NCBI GenBank assembly: GCA_035079005.1 | Contig: CM068714.1 | Coordinates: 9,607,216-9,671,215 of the forward strand | DNA: 64,000 nucleotides | Direction: 5' to 3' | DNA from: Fraxinus americana | Lineage: Eukaryota > Streptophyta > Magnoliopsida > Lamiales > Oleaceae | Shown: positions 23,963 to 35,960 of the stretch, piece after piece | Layout: every line of letters begins with the position of its first letter | Position numbering within the stretch: position 1 is the stretch's first letter | Translations under genes and position numbers: made by a program | The notes under the pieces: model-generated | Told to the model about the DNA's origin: nothing | Database searches by the model: none | Seen by the model: the letters and a program-made list of their open reading frames with translations, nothing else

Positions 23963-24284
23963 TTTGAAGTTGGACATGAAATAAAAGATGCAGTTTTCGT
24001 CTTAATCTTGGGGAAGATCACAAATGCAGTATTTTCAGCAAAGTTATCTTGTATTTGCATCTATATATTTGATGATAATATGTAGAGGAAGCAATATATG
24101 AAATTCTTCTACGTACGTTTAATTATTGTAATCTTTTAATGAAGAATATCTTGTGAATTTCTGTTCGCACATCTCTAAGAGATTTCTCGAGAACTAAACA
24201 GTAAAAAAGTGTAAATAAAAAGAATAGAGTTGGACAAAGAATACACACTCCAATTCTTGATGAGATGGTGAAACAGTAGGCTCG
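23963..24284. other. 3' flank of the RADIALIS-like gene
   Basis: Non-coding, presumably the 3' UTR and terminator region. The repeated AATTATTGTAATCTTTTAATGAAG text near 24120-24150 could serve poly(A) formation; no canonical signal was fixed. Confidence 0.4.
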
Positions 24285-25950
24285 TGTTGTCAATTTGTAT
24301 ATCCCGTAAGTGTACAGATCATAACAAGTAATATAGTAGACTTATGAGTTCAAATATCGTTCTTACGAGGACTATTTAACAATTGATTCAATTATTTCCA
24401 ACTTCAATTTGATTGAAAATAAATAATAAAGTATTAAAGTTTAGTAATTGTTGTGATTATTTTTCTAACTATTTTTAACTAATTGAAGATATCAAAATTT
24501 TGCACACAACGGTCGATTGAAGATTCAAATAGGGAAAAATATCAGGACGTAACAATTTCATCTACCGATCACATTTAATTCTTAATTCAAGATTCATAAC
24601 TTATTGTAGTGTTCGATCGAATTCTTCTATTATATTTAATTTATCCCTCTTGAGTTCTCATTGAACTTATTTAAATAATTTAATTCTACATCTCTATGTG
24701 AATCAACGTTAGTTAAATGAAACACTAATTCTAAGAATTCATATTCTAACCATAATAATTAGTATATATATCTCTACACGTTATACTAATTTGTCAGATT
24801 TTACTATATGATCTAAATCTCAAACTCACCTCTCGATTCGTAAAAGATTCACAAAATCATTAAATTAGTGATCAAATAATTTAATACATTAAATGCATAG
24901 CAAAATCAACACATGAATAAAATAACATGAATTTTGAATAAAAGACATAAATGGTTTCAAGCAGATTACATCGTTCGTCCTAATATAAAGTTTAGCTACT
25001 CATAATGATGAAAGGTGAAAAACAAGAAATTGTTATTGAATATATCATCAAGTTTTGAATATAGAAGTAGAAGAAGAAATAAAGCTTATACTAAGATGTA
25101 CTTCCTCTTCCAATCAATATTTCAAAATTTGAGTTTCTTGATATTTTTCTCCCTTAAATTGCATTATTCAATATTTCGATGTATCCATGTTTTCTCAATG
25201 CGTGGAACTCCATAAAAGTGCCTCATTTCTTCTATTTATACTCCCCTACACATTTTCCCAAATTTGGAGTTTTTCTGGTCTTTTCGTGACCCAAAACAGC
25301 ATAACCCTAAAATTTGCGATGCAGCACCTAACCGCCGCAATGTAGATCTGGGCAGCACCTAAGCGCTAGGCACTGCATCTCTGTAAAAATTGGCTTCTTC
25401 TGGGTAAACACAGCACCCGGGCGCTGACTTACTGTTCCAAACTCTATGTCCTCTTCAGTATTTTTGTTGTAATTTTTTCTCTTGATATCCGATTAAGACG
25501 ATTCAAAATGCGTTTGAAAGATAAATCAAATGGCTACAAATTTGCTACATTAGCTCTTTTTTCAATTGGAATGCTTACTGGGCCAGAAATGGATCTCAAT
25601 CTCTAACTAAAAATCTGAACATACTTGTGCATTTGAAAATTGATTAGTAAAAATATTTTGATCATATTTTCCCTCATTTTGACTTTTAATTGTATCCAAT
25701 TGAGTCCTAACATTCTCGAATCTTCATCGTGAGTTCCGACATAACCTTTGAGTATTTGCACTTTAGTCCCCAAACTTTGAATCTTGCCCATTTTCATCAA
25801 TTTTCACTTCTTTCTTTTAATTCCACTTCCATTCATCGAGTTTCGTCTAATAACACAACATATAATAAATTATGCTATAATTTCATTAAAAGAATTACAA
25901 AATGTCAATATTTTTAAGCGCCCAAATAAGTTTATAAAATACACTTATCA
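24285..25950. mobile_element. Solo LTR of an LTR retrotransposon
   Basis: A 1,666-bp segment starts TGTTGTCAATTTG and ends CACTTATCA, framed by perfect GCTCG duplications at 24280-24284 and 25951-25955. Read on the minus strand it starts TGATAAGTGTATTTTATAAAC, a beginning I associate with long Ty3/gypsy LTRs. There is no coding domain and no second LTR, so the internal region was most likely lost by recombination between LTRs. Orientation is probably minus but is not proved. Confidence 0.85.
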
Positions 25951-25955
25951 GCTCG

Positions 25956-27524
25956 TACTGGGTCCATAGCTGGGTTAAGATGGGCCGTGGAGCAGTTGGC
26001 CCAGCCCAACTAATACGGGTACTCCAACATAAGTCATCGATGACACCTTTCAAAGATCATTTACTAATTATTTAACTTGTCCGGAATGAATAAATTATTA
26101 CCGTCCATCCAAATCACAACATTACGGATGCCGAGTGGATCCCCACCTAATCTATTTCTATTTCTTACCCGCTCGGTGTTTGAGGTGTTGCATTTGAGTG
26201 ATTCGAAGTCCTAAATGTAATGAATTAAATGAAATGTGTCCCACTAATGTATTTTCATAATCAAGACCCGACTGAAAAATTAGGAAGGTGACATATCCCA
26301 AAAGTAATAAAAGCTCATCTAATTGTTGTCCACTTATATTATGTGATTTTTGTAGTTTAGGCCAAGTGACAAGACAAATCGAAAAAATTGAGATTTTAGC
26401 AAACGTGGATCAATTTCGAACTCTTATTTAGGTTCATCCAGAAACCAGCAATATGCAGCCTAGGAACCGCACCTGAACTCGACACTAAACCCAATATGTT
26501 GGGAACAAAGTCCGACCCTCTAATCATTGGAACTTTTATCAATCTAATCGATATTACAAAATTCCATGAACATATTAAAGACAAAATTTTAATAAACGAG
26601 CTAGTATAACGCATAGTAAGGTTGTTCATCCATCGCAGATAATCAACATCGACGGTCTACAAGCATCGAATTAGAGTCACTTCCACTTGCGCAACTTGAA
26701 GGCCATTGAGGTTGACATAGAGTCACTTTCATTTATGTAACTTGAAGACCATTGATAGACACACATCTATAATTAAATATCGAGAAATAATTGAAAAGCG
26801 CGTTAACCAAATGTACCACAAATCATGTGATTTTAATTTGTTGGTGGTATAGTAGAGTTTCGTACATTTCCAAAGGAAATTAATTATAATCATTGCATTG
26901 TCTTGCTCAAAATGGAGCATAGGACCCCACAAAGATTAGGGGAATTAATCAATTAATGGTCATTGAGAATACACCTTGCAAGAAACTAAGCCATTCCACA
27001 TATCCATTGAATCAAAAGTTTTTGCAACTTGCTTACTGTACTATGATAAGAAAACTCTACATTTACTATCAATTGAGTGTACATATCAATATGCTTAGCT
27101 TGTCTGAAGTGACATATTACTTTTCACTCCTTACTCTCGAAACGATCTTCAACATGCCGAATATCTAAAGACAATGAAAGTTCATCTAATTCAAATTAAT
27201 CCACGATGATTCATAGTTGCCCAGATTCTTCCTTAAAATACCATGTTTGATAACAAAGATTGAATATTGGTTGGTTCCACGTGGATGACTATCTCGAAAG
27301 ATATACAGTGCAACCAACATATTTGGCTGATTCTTCACGGCGTAATTTGATTGGAAGAAAGTGATGAGGAATTGATCCATTTGGTTGGTTGTGAGCACCT
27401 GATCACAACCCTTTAATAATTGAACTTGGGTTCTATCAGCATCCATAATCAGTTTTGGGCCGCATTGAAGGCCCAAGCCTGTAATAATTGAACTTGCAAA
27501 CTCAATTACCCCCTTACTTTTTAT
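25956..27524. other. Intergenic, no gene recognised
   Basis: AT-rich, with no element ends found. The only protein-like text is the minus-strand frame at 27186-27548, entered separately. Confidence 0.5.
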
Positions 27525-27548
27525 GGGAACAATACATATTAAAATCAC
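27186..27548 (-). other. Unidentified 120-codon frame, possible exon remnant
   Basis: The minus-strand frame reads MILICIVPIKSKGVIEFASS, then GLGLQCGPKLIMDADRTQVQ, LLTTNQ-like polar stretches and NMLVALYIFRDSHPRG. Composition is protein-like, and it is longer than most chance frames in this AT-rich area. It overlaps the left end of the repeat element at 27525 by 24 bases. No domain is recognised and no splice partners were found. It could be a gene relic or chance. Confidence 0.25.
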
Positions 27549-29125
27549 ATTTCAAAATTAACAAACTTGTTAAATTATTTCAAAATACAGACGTGTCTTC
27601 CGTGATTAAATGTGACCACATTTGTATTTCGTGTGAGTCCTGTGATCGGGTCAATCTTAATTGTGAAGGTGTGTGATCAAGTTACAACTAGTCACAATTA
27701 ACACATAATTGGTCACAACGAGTCATAATCAGTTACAATTAATACAGAATTGGTCACAACCAATCACAATCGGTTACAATTAACACATAATTGATTACAA
27801 TCAGTCACAATAAACACATATTTGATCACAAATGGTCACCACAAACAAATCCGCTTACACCAGGAACAAGCACCACAATCCACCACCAGTTATTACCACC
27901 ATCACCTCCAATGCACCACCACTACCACTACCACCTTCAACTCAATTTTACGACCAACGCCATCAAGAAAATCAGGAAGGCCAACTTCGATCAAACATAG
28001 ACAAAATGTGGTGGCATGCAATTACGAATTATGCTACGAAGTATTGCAATAACTAACACATTGAAGCCGAAGTATTATAACTACAATTACAAACGAAGTA
28101 TTGCAATAACTCAACACCATTGAAGCCAAAGAAGAGAAGGAAATTGTTTACAAATTTCTAAATACAATTGATTCATCCATAGTTATAATCATTACTCTCA
28201 AAATCCTAAACTTGCTCAATCTGCAGCCTATAGCCCTCCAGTTTCACGATTGGAGGCACTTGATGATTTTGCCATGGGTAGGTCCCGTATCAGTGTTGAT
28301 GAAAGACCATGATAGCATTGTTAGAACTTTACGAATTGCAAACCCCCTTGATAGACATCTTTCTCCAGTAGTATGACCGAAAATTTATGCCAATTTAGAA
28401 TGTCATTAAATGGCAGATCATAAAAATTAGAGAGTATCATTGCAAGCAAACATCCAAAAAAAAGTTCGGTCAATTAATCAGATGTGAGTCATGGAGAAAA
28501 ATGGATAATCATTTAAATGCATGAAATCCTGTAAGATAGATTATTCTCAATAAATATCAAACAATTTCTTCAAACCAAAACCAGAAAAGACGAATGATAA
28601 GAAAATGGGAAACAAATCCATATTTTCAAATAATACCATCAAATAATAAAAAAAATCCTTTTAAATCAATTAGTTTCATCAAATGTTCACAATCGAACCC
28701 GATTCCTAGAAGCGATGTCGACGACGGCGTGGCGAGCAGCATTAGCGCCTCCAACACGACGAGAAGCTCTGTCGCAACCGGTAATTTTAAATAGGAGGAA
28801 CATCGGTTGGTGCATGTATTGTGGGTGTGTGGTCGGGATGGGGGGGGGGACGGAATTGCCGATAAGTTTTGGGTGTGGGGGGGAGGTAGCGGTGTCGGAG
28901 AGAGTGAACGAGTGTGTGGTACTGGGGGGGGGGGGGTGGTGGTGAGAGAGAGAGAGTTGAATGGGTTTGGGAATGAATGGAGGTGGGGTGATGAAATATG
29001 TAGATTTAAAATTTTATTAATTACAATTAATAATCCTATTTACCATCTGATTTTTGAATTGTAAACTTTATCTCCTTATTTTTGAATTGTAATCTTGAAA
29101 AGAAGGGTTTTAGGTATTTTTCTCT
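27525..29125. mobile_element. Non-autonomous Mutator-like element, GTCAC-array family (copy A)
   Basis: The left end GGGAACAATACAT is shared with the reversed right end of the copy at 38687-40190. The right end, reversed, is AGAGAAAAATACCTAAAACC. Flanks ACTTTTTAT (27516-27524) and ACTTTTATT (29126-29134) match at 7 of 9. Inside are a degenerate GTCACAA array (27610-27845), a CCACCA tract (27880-27940) and a GGGGGTGGTG tract (28830-28960), then AT-rich text with TTTTTGAATTGTAA. There is no transposase. Confidence 0.62.
27610..27845 (+). repeat. GTCACAA/GTTACAA array of copy A
   Basis: About eleven near-regular occurrences of a (G/T)TCACAA or GTTACAA core, five of them with exact GTCAC, separated by 10-25 bases and linked by AATTAACACATAATTG phrases. 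Confidence 0.7.
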
Positions 29126-30532
29126 ACTTTTATTTGGGAAATTTACTCAAATAAATTACTAAGTGGGATCGTGAGGCATGCATTTTTCGTATACATTAGA
29201 TAAACATACAATTTAAAAGATAAACAGGAACATTTGTTCCAGTCAAGGTACTGAGTTCACAAGTACAGGGCACCCTAGCATTAACTAAGCGCATAGTCGA
29301 TTCTTTTTATCCCATTGTGGAGAAACCTCAAAAGGAAGGTCATATATGTACACATGATATGACCATTCATTTAAATCGCGATATTTCAAAACTCCAATAA
29401 TTCAAATCATAAAAATTCGGTGTTTGAAGTGATAAGAGACACAAAGTGAATGGACGGTGCTTTTGTATTGTGATTGAATGGACGGTCCTATCATGTGTGC
29501 ACATAAAACTGTTATATCAAAGCTTTTGTCCCCAAGACAACCCCCATTTGTCTTGATTTGATTCTATTTTTCCTCGCTAAATCTCAAAAAATTCTCAAGG
29601 GCGGATTGTACAGGGAATTATGATTTATATCAATCACACAATAGAATTAACGGACAAGCAAAAATATACAACACATGCATATACAAAAAAACAAGAATTA
29701 ATATAATAAAATAGAAAACGGTTGTGTTACATGTATATAATGATTTACATAGTGATATACATACACGTAATATGGTGAGATATAATTGGGTCAAGATTTT
29801 TCAACCAAATAATAATAAAAAAAAAATCTTGATACATACACATCAAAATTTGCATAATAGATTACATGATATCACATGACACTTTATCATTTGTCAATTT
29901 AAAACACGATTCATTATGTACATTTTATGTACGTAGCAAAATCCTAAAAAAAAAAACATTTAGACTCCCTTTTTGACATTTCATCATTATGTAAAACTAT
30001 TATGTACAATTAACATTATTCAATAGAAAAACATGAACATGCATATGTAGCAAATATTTATATCAAGTCCAGTTCTCCATTTCCAATCTATCCAATTCTA
30101 AATCTTGCTAAACATAGCCTAATTAACATCGAAAGGGATCTCTCAAATCGAAAGCTCAAAATGCAGTCACAGGTGTATGCATTCACCATTTACAATGCAA
30201 CCCCGTGTAGCTTTAATATTCCCTTGACTGCCTCGAAATTAAAGTTACAATTTTAAAGAAAATGCACACACTTTAACAGGGTTTAAATGTAAATTAATAT
30301 AGCTCGCAAGTTACAATCATCATAACTTATTAAGCGCCTATTTGGAAGAGATTTTGCCCATATTTGAATCAATTATTTGACTGTTGCCGAAGGAAGATGA
30401 TACTGCTTTTGCCTTTTTTTTTTTACTTCACTAGTAATAAATTATCATCTTAAAATTGAAGTCTAGTGGAAAAGGACTATAACACTCATATTTTTACATT
30501 GAATTACTTATAGGCATCTCCATCAATCATTA
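29126..30532. other. Intergenic, AT-rich, no gene recognised
   Basis: Many short A/T runs and no frame of note. No terminal repeats were found. Confidence 0.5.
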
Positions 30533-31279
30533 TGTTTGACTATTCGCCCAAATCGGCATAAGCCCAATTGGCCAAAGCCCAATAGCCCAAAAGTAAAGAA
30601 ATGGTCGAAGCCCATTTACAGAGGCGAATCGACCAAAGCCTAAAAATTTCGAGGCGCCATTGCCCGAAGCCCAACGTATCTTCGAGACCCAACATTACCA
30701 AAGCACCTCACGCCGAGGCTCAAGAAAAAGCGGAAGCACTAAACAAATTGATAAAGTTCTGATGCTGAAGTACTACTTGCTCAAGTGAAGTTTTGAAGCC
30801 TATACCTCGAACCGAGGCTCAATAAAGCAGAATTAGAAGCTCAATCGTGACAAATGATGACTTACGATTGAAGATCTTAAAGTGCATAAGATTGGACAGC
30901 TACAGTGAATAGAAATGATTAATCATATCAACTCAAGGAATGAGTTGGCTGCCTTCTTCAAAAACATTTAAGGCGCCATGAGCTAAAACAATTAGAAATG
31001 ATGCCTATGTGATGATGTTTTGGTCAAGGAGATGATGACACGTGTTCCATCATCCAATGATTATTATTGTACATGTAATATTATAAATAAACTCTTTGTG
31101 TTATAACAGGGGTTGGAAAAATAGGAGATCAATAACACAAACATACTCCCTCTCTTTGATGTTAGAATTTTGAAGAAGAACATTGTGTAATGTCGGTGTT
31201 TATTTTGTTTCTTTGTTAATCGTTCATTATCGTATTTTATTGTTCTTTTATTTACTGGATCCCGAATATATTTGTCTCG
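30533..31279 (+). repeat. LTR-like segment (probable decayed solo LTR)
   Basis: It starts TGTTTGACTATTCGCCC and is followed by repeated AAGCCCAA/CGAAGCCC phrases, much like the beginning of the Tat-type LTR at 1965. It continues with a TATA-like ATATTATAAATAAACTC (31077) and promoter/terminator-like AT-rich text. It would end with CTCGTGTCA at about 31282. No 5-bp target duplication was found, so the ends are tentative. Confidence 0.4.
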
Positions 31280-31285
31280 TGTCAA

Positions 31286-31761
31286 AAGTTTCTCCCACGT
31301 TCAAACTCAATATTTTAGACTAGTAATTTGTCAACATGTGTCCGAATTAGCTTGCCAAGACGCGAGTGGACCCGGTATCTGTTGGTGCATTTTTTGTGGT
31401 CTACAAATTTCATCAAGAAATTTATTTTCATTTCATAAGAATGAAACCAGTAGAATTTAGAAACAAAATATTTCCATTGATAATTAATTCTACTTTTTTT
31501 TAGAGAAATAGAGCATTTGCTAAATTCTTTGTCATCGCTACTTTCATTTTGTCCCTAATTAAACCTTTTGTAATTACTGATGAAAAGTACTGTTCCAGAA
31601 GCAATTATTATAAATTAAGCAGATATTTTAGAAAGATTCAAAATGAGTAATTATAGCTTGCTAATGAAAGATATATTACATTAAGTTGCACTTTTGCTCC
31701 TGACCCGTACAATATGAAATATAACATAATACAAAAGTTCTTAGATTGGATTTGGTTGCAT
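31286..31761. other. 3' flank of the second RADIALIS-like gene
   Basis: Non-coding spacer on the downstream side of the minus-strand gene; no element ends were recognised. Confidence 0.4.
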
Positions 31762-32159
31762 CTAGTTATACTTGAGAAGCCTGTCAAACAAAGAAAACAA
31801 AAATTAGTCGCTCATTATATTATAAAAAATAAAGCAAAAGACTAAATTTAATTTTGATTAGCTACATATGTAGTCGTGAAATAAACCTAGTACAGGTACC
31901 TTCGTTCTCGATCAGCAGAGCCATTGCTTCCATTGTTCATGTAGTTGGGAATTGGAACCCGACCGGATTCTATACGCTGGAGATCCTCAAGAAGGACCTC
32001 GTAGTGTCTCTTGACTTCCTCTGCCGTTTTTCCACCGCCTACGGCCCTAGCAACGTTCTGCCACCGGTCGGGTGTGTCCCTGTCGAACTGCGCCAATGCC
32101 TTCTCGAAGAGCTTGTTTTGCTGGGACGTCCATGATGATTTGAGTGAGCTTGATGCCAT
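31762..32159 (-). CDS. RADIALIS-like single-MYB (SANT) transcription factor, second copy
   Basis: Two exons on the minus strand, 32159-31900 and 31780-31762, give a 92-residue protein. The single MYB repeat has W10, W33 and Y53, with DRDTPDRWQNVARAV and EEVKRHYEVLLEDLQ. The tail VPIPNYMNNGSNG is typical of the family. The contiguous frame ends at 31887 in the intron. The donor GT at 31899-31898 and the acceptor AG at 31782-31781 join AG|G to a 19-base exon that encodes LLKYN and stop, equivalent to the MKNLKLH tail of the gene at 22839. Likely a nuclear MYB antagonist like RADIALIS. It has diverged well from the first copy, so the pair is an old inverted duplication or two separate family members. 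Confidence 0.92.
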
Positions 32160-32276
32160 GCCTTAAGTATTCGAATATTTCAAATTTTCTATTCAAGGAA
32201 ATAAAAGAAGAAGAAGAGAGCCTAAGGTGTGAAAGAAAACGGATGGAATGGGAATAAAGTTTGTCATGTGGGTTGC

Positions 32277-32283
32277 TTATAAA
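32277..32283 (-). promoter_or_regulatory. TATA box of the second RADIALIS-like gene
   Basis: On the minus strand TTTATAAG lies about 118 bases before the start codon, and a long pyrimidine-rich patch (CCCCCTCCACC-type, 32292-32340) sits just upstream of it. The gene at 22839 has the same arrangement. Confidence 0.6.
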
Positions 32284-32340
32284 CTGAGAGGAAGAGGGTA
32301 GGGGTAGGGTTGAGGCGGGGGGTGGAGGGGGGGTGGTTAA

Positions 32341-33431
32341 GCCAGTTGGCGAATCTATATTAGGCTAAAGTTGAAATTGAGTGACTCGCCGGTTTTGCGT
32401 CACAAGGTGAAGCTGGATAATGCATGCATGCACGCAAATTATACTAGTTATTAACATCTCGTGAAGCCAAAAAATTGTTGGTAATTTCAAATTTGTTTAG
32501 TGATTTGCATTATTATTTTTAAAATCAAAATATATAGGAAATGTGATTAGAAAGTGGATATGGGATTCTTATTGATAAGGGATTCTTGAACGCAAATTTT
32601 ATGTAGGATAACTCTTTCGAGCTTCAACCCAAAGATTATGATCCGAAGTCGAATATTGTCGATCCTAATCAAATCAAACTTCAATATCAAAGATTCTATT
32701 CAAAAGTTGATATGGTCAATGCATATTATACGATATTGATTTTTGGATTTTGTTTGTATTCATTGAATCTTGTTACACCCATAAGTCACTCGACTCCCTC
32801 CCCTAGCCAAGTTCTACTAGAAAACACCACCTAAGACTTGTATTGAATCCGTCGATTATTAGCTATTCAACTTGTAATGCATAATTTGGAGGAGCAAGCG
32901 ATGACAAAGAATCATGAAATTTTCTCAACATGTAAAATCTCTTAAATATCAGGCTTAGGCCCCAGTGCAGCAGTGGCTTTATCTATTTTGGACACATAAA
33001 AGAAGAAATTCTCTGTCAAGTTTTGTTATTTCAGATCAGATCATTGGAATTGGTGTATTGGACTTTGCTTCTGAAACAACACTCCAAAACTCTTACCTGT
33101 AGGATGTATAGCTGCCCCGTCAATGAACCTGAAGGGTGAATTCCTCAACCATATACAGACAAACATGCTTGCTTGTTTGATTCTGCAGGTAAGGGCTTGT
33201 TTGGTAAAATTACTTTTTGCTTAATTTTTAACCACAAATTTTATTTCACCCACAACTTTTATTCACTTGTAACCCCACATTTCATGTAACGAACCAACTT
33301 TTATATATCAACTTTATTCGCTATAAATCTACGTCTAAATTCAGACTCGAGGGAAGCTATGCACGGATTCATCTTGCTAAACAACATATAAATTGTACAT
33401 TTACACTACACATCTTTTGTCTTACTCTATT
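32341..33431. other. Intergenic; Tourist-like remnant at 33190-33295
   Basis: No gene is recognised. AAGGGCTTGTTTGGTAAAAT at 33191, followed by TTTTTAACCACAAATTTTATT, resembles one half of a Tourist MITE; the other end is not found. Confidence 0.4.
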
Positions 33432-33671
33432 ACAGATTGTAGATTTTTTTATTGTTTGTCTTGTTCATTGGATTGATATTCAAAAGTACTGTAAAAGAAT
33501 ACCTTTGATCAATCTCAAAACATTATTGGTTTCTTCGTTTAGCCATGCTTCATTTTAGATAGTGGAAAATGGGGTTTCAGTCATGCCTCCTAGTAGAAGT
33601 GACAAAAAGGACGAGTATGTTAGGCTCGAGGTCACACGCAATGGTTGCGAGTATACCCGTCTAGAGAGGCA
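33432..33671 (+). repeat. Local duplication, first copy
   Basis: About 240 bp, nearly identical to 34550-34786. Both contain AGTGGAAAATGGGGTTTCAG, GTAGAAGTGACAAAAAGGAC and GAGGTCACRCGCAATGGTTG. Both copies also hold a short frame (MENGVSVMPPSRSDKK...), which is probably fortuitous. Confidence 0.85.
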
Positions 33672-33676
33672 TGTGA

Positions 33677-34216
33677 CTTATATACATTTGTCATTTATGA
33701 TTGGGCCAAAAGTGGCATTCTGCTGCGGGCAATTTATACAAATAGGGAGGGAAAAAAGGGGGTACATTACATAAATAAGAAGTTTAGTTTTATTAATTTC
33801 AAATTTAAGATATTATGTTTAAAATTTCAAATTACAGAGTTTTTTAAATTTTATTTATAAATTAATTAATTAAACATATATTTTATTAATTAAATATATG
33901 AAGGTCACAATTTCATATAATTTGATCACAAATTCCATATAATTTGTCACATATTATTAATTGGTCACAATTTTCATATGTCACAAATTATTTTACGGTC
34001 ACAATTCAAAAATTTTATAGGTCACAGTTTGTTCATAAGTCACAAATCGAAAATATTATTCGTCACAATTTATTCATCGGCCACAAATATATATAAGTCA
34101 CATATTATTCATTGGTCACAAATCACAAATTTTATATCTGAAAAATTATTTTACGGTCAAAATTCAAAAATTTTATAGGTTACAATTTGTTCATCAATCA
34201 TAAATAAAAAACATTT
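33677..34216 (+). repeat. Broken copy of the GTCAC-array family (copy F) with duplicated flank
   Basis: 33677-33758 matches 35894-35960, which is the outside flank of copy B, and 33759-34216 matches the left part of copy B (from GGGG.A.ATTACATAAATAA to the CATAAATAAAAAA phrase). The copy therefore arose by duplication of a DNA segment, not by a separate insertion. It is cut at about 34216. A GTCAC/GTCACAA array occupies 33900-34175. Confidence 0.8.
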
Positions 34217-34545
34217 AACGCCACAAATGGTTCGGGCTTTTTTTGGCCCAAGCAGAGCCTAGCAAAAACTTGACCAAAAAATTTAGGCTCGACTTGAGCT
34301 TTTGGCTCGGGCCTTAGTGAGTCGGGCCGGATTTTTTAAAAAAATTCGTGATAAATCTAAATTTTTTTTAAAGAATTTAAAATTTGTGAAATTTATACGT
34401 ATTATAAATAATAACTAAATATTAACATATAAAAAAATTACAATTGTAAGCTTCTTTCCTTTTAGCTTCACGCGACCCGAGCCACGAGCCGGCCCGGCTT
34501 GGACTTTTTCCGGGCCGAGCCAGAGCCGACGAGCCATATTGACAT
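34217..34545. mobile_element. Possible hAT-type MITE (GGCCCGGC-rich ends)
   Basis: The left part has GGTTCGGGCTTTTTTTGGCCC and GGCTCGGGCC. The right part has CCCGAGCCACGAGCCGGCCC and GGGCCGAGCC in roughly inverted order, around an AT-rich centre. Such ends are common in non-autonomous hAT elements. No clean target duplication was found. Confidence 0.4.
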
Positions 34546-34549
34546 ATAG

Positions 34550-34786
34550 ATTGTAGCTTTTTTTATTGTTTGTCTTGTTCATTGGACTGATATTCAAAGT
34601 ATTGTAAAGGAATACATTTGATCAATCTCAAAACATTGTTGGTTTCTTCGTTTAGCCATGCTTCATTTTAGATAGTGGAAAATGGGGTTTCAGTCATGCC
34701 TCCTAGTAGAAGTGACAAAAAGGACGAGTTTGTTAGGCTCGAGGTCACGCGCAATGGTTGCGAGCATACCCGTCTAGAGAGGCATG
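34550..34786 (+). repeat. Local duplication, second copy
   Basis: Matches 33432-33671 at well over 90 percent by eye. Here the homology is interrupted at 34787 and resumes at 35894, so this copy has gained about 1.1 kb, or the first copy lost it. Confidence 0.85.
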
Positions 34787-35893
34787 TTGTATCAAGTTGG
34801 GCTCTCGAAACTCGCAACCCGCGCATGTCGAATTTTTTATATACAATTTTTTCCAATGTAGTTTGGGTCGTGCTGAGTATCGTGTCATTTTGATTTGGCC
34901 AACCGGAACCGGGCTCATGCCGGTTTGGTATTTATCTGGACAGACCCTTTTTTAACATTTTGGGAACGTATCACAAAGTGATAGTTTGGATCAACAAAAT
35001 CTCGCAAAAGAAGTCTGTCTCAATATATGTTGTATCCTTTTCAAGAATCAAAGCTCGGATCTTACTTTGTTGGATTCGATTTAAAGAATAAGAGCCTTTT
35101 TGTGATGACATGGACATGTTGGTCCATGCTATTGTCATATAAGAATAGATTTTTATGCTATTGAAAAGAGAATCCTTCAATGATAATATGCAGAATAGTG
35201 ACACAGTTGGAGCAAGATTGGAGGAATGAATATTCTTTGGTGATCATAAATTCGATATAAGGATATATGATTCCGTTTTGTTTGACATTTAAACGATATT
35301 TACTGTTTATATTTGATACGTATTATTAGACATAACTGAACATATCACTATAGTCTAAATGATTAGTCTAAAAGTAGCAGACGAATATATCTTTTCTAGA
35401 TTATTTTTTACTCTCCCCTTAGCCTAACATGCTCGCAATGAATATCTATCACGCTCTTACTTTCTGAAGAGAATAGATTCTACAATTAAGATGAATAGAA
35501 GTCGGGCCTTTTAGTGGCTTCGATATTAGTTCAGTTGATGTCCTCTGAAATCCGCGAGTAGATTGAGCTAAGAGAACATTAGATAACTTATTCATAGAAG
35601 ACATACATTGTGTTTGGAGATAAAATCATATCAAGTTTTTGGCGAGGATTAAAATTAGATTTTTAGTAGATTTTGATAGAAGTTGATGAAATTTGTGGTT
35701 GCAAAGTTATGGAACCCATGAAACACGTGGTTAAAATTAGTTATTGACTTTGAAGTAGATTAAAATATTCCTACCAAACATGGGCTAAATCATGTGTTGA
35801 ATTTAATAGGTGATCTCATCCACTATCTTGAACTTATCTAACCAAGTTTTGGTGGTTTCGGGTCGACCCATTGGAATTGAACGAAATTATAGG
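34787..35893. other. Segment present only in the second duplicate; MITE-like piece at 35607-35785
   Basis: No gene is recognised. The piece at 35607-35785 starts TGTGTTTGGAGATAAAAT, has ATTTTTAGTAGATTTTGAT inside and ends CTACCAAACATGGGCT. It is the same Tourist subfamily as 43545-43720. Confidence 0.5.
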
Positions 35894-35960
35894 ACATTTG
35901 TCATTTATGATTGGGCCAAAAGTGGCATTATGCTGCGGGCAATTTAGGAGGAGAAAAAAG

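Noticed and set aside
33590..34780. tRNA or SINE-like boxes in GAGGTCACRCGCAATGGTTG text
   Set aside because: No A box/B box pair at proper distance, no cloverleaf and no poly(A) tail.
33562..34893. Repeated short frame MENGVSVMPPSRSDKK... in two copies
   Set aside because: Duplicated because the DNA is duplicated; the frames diverge after the repeat and end at once, so no evidence of coding.
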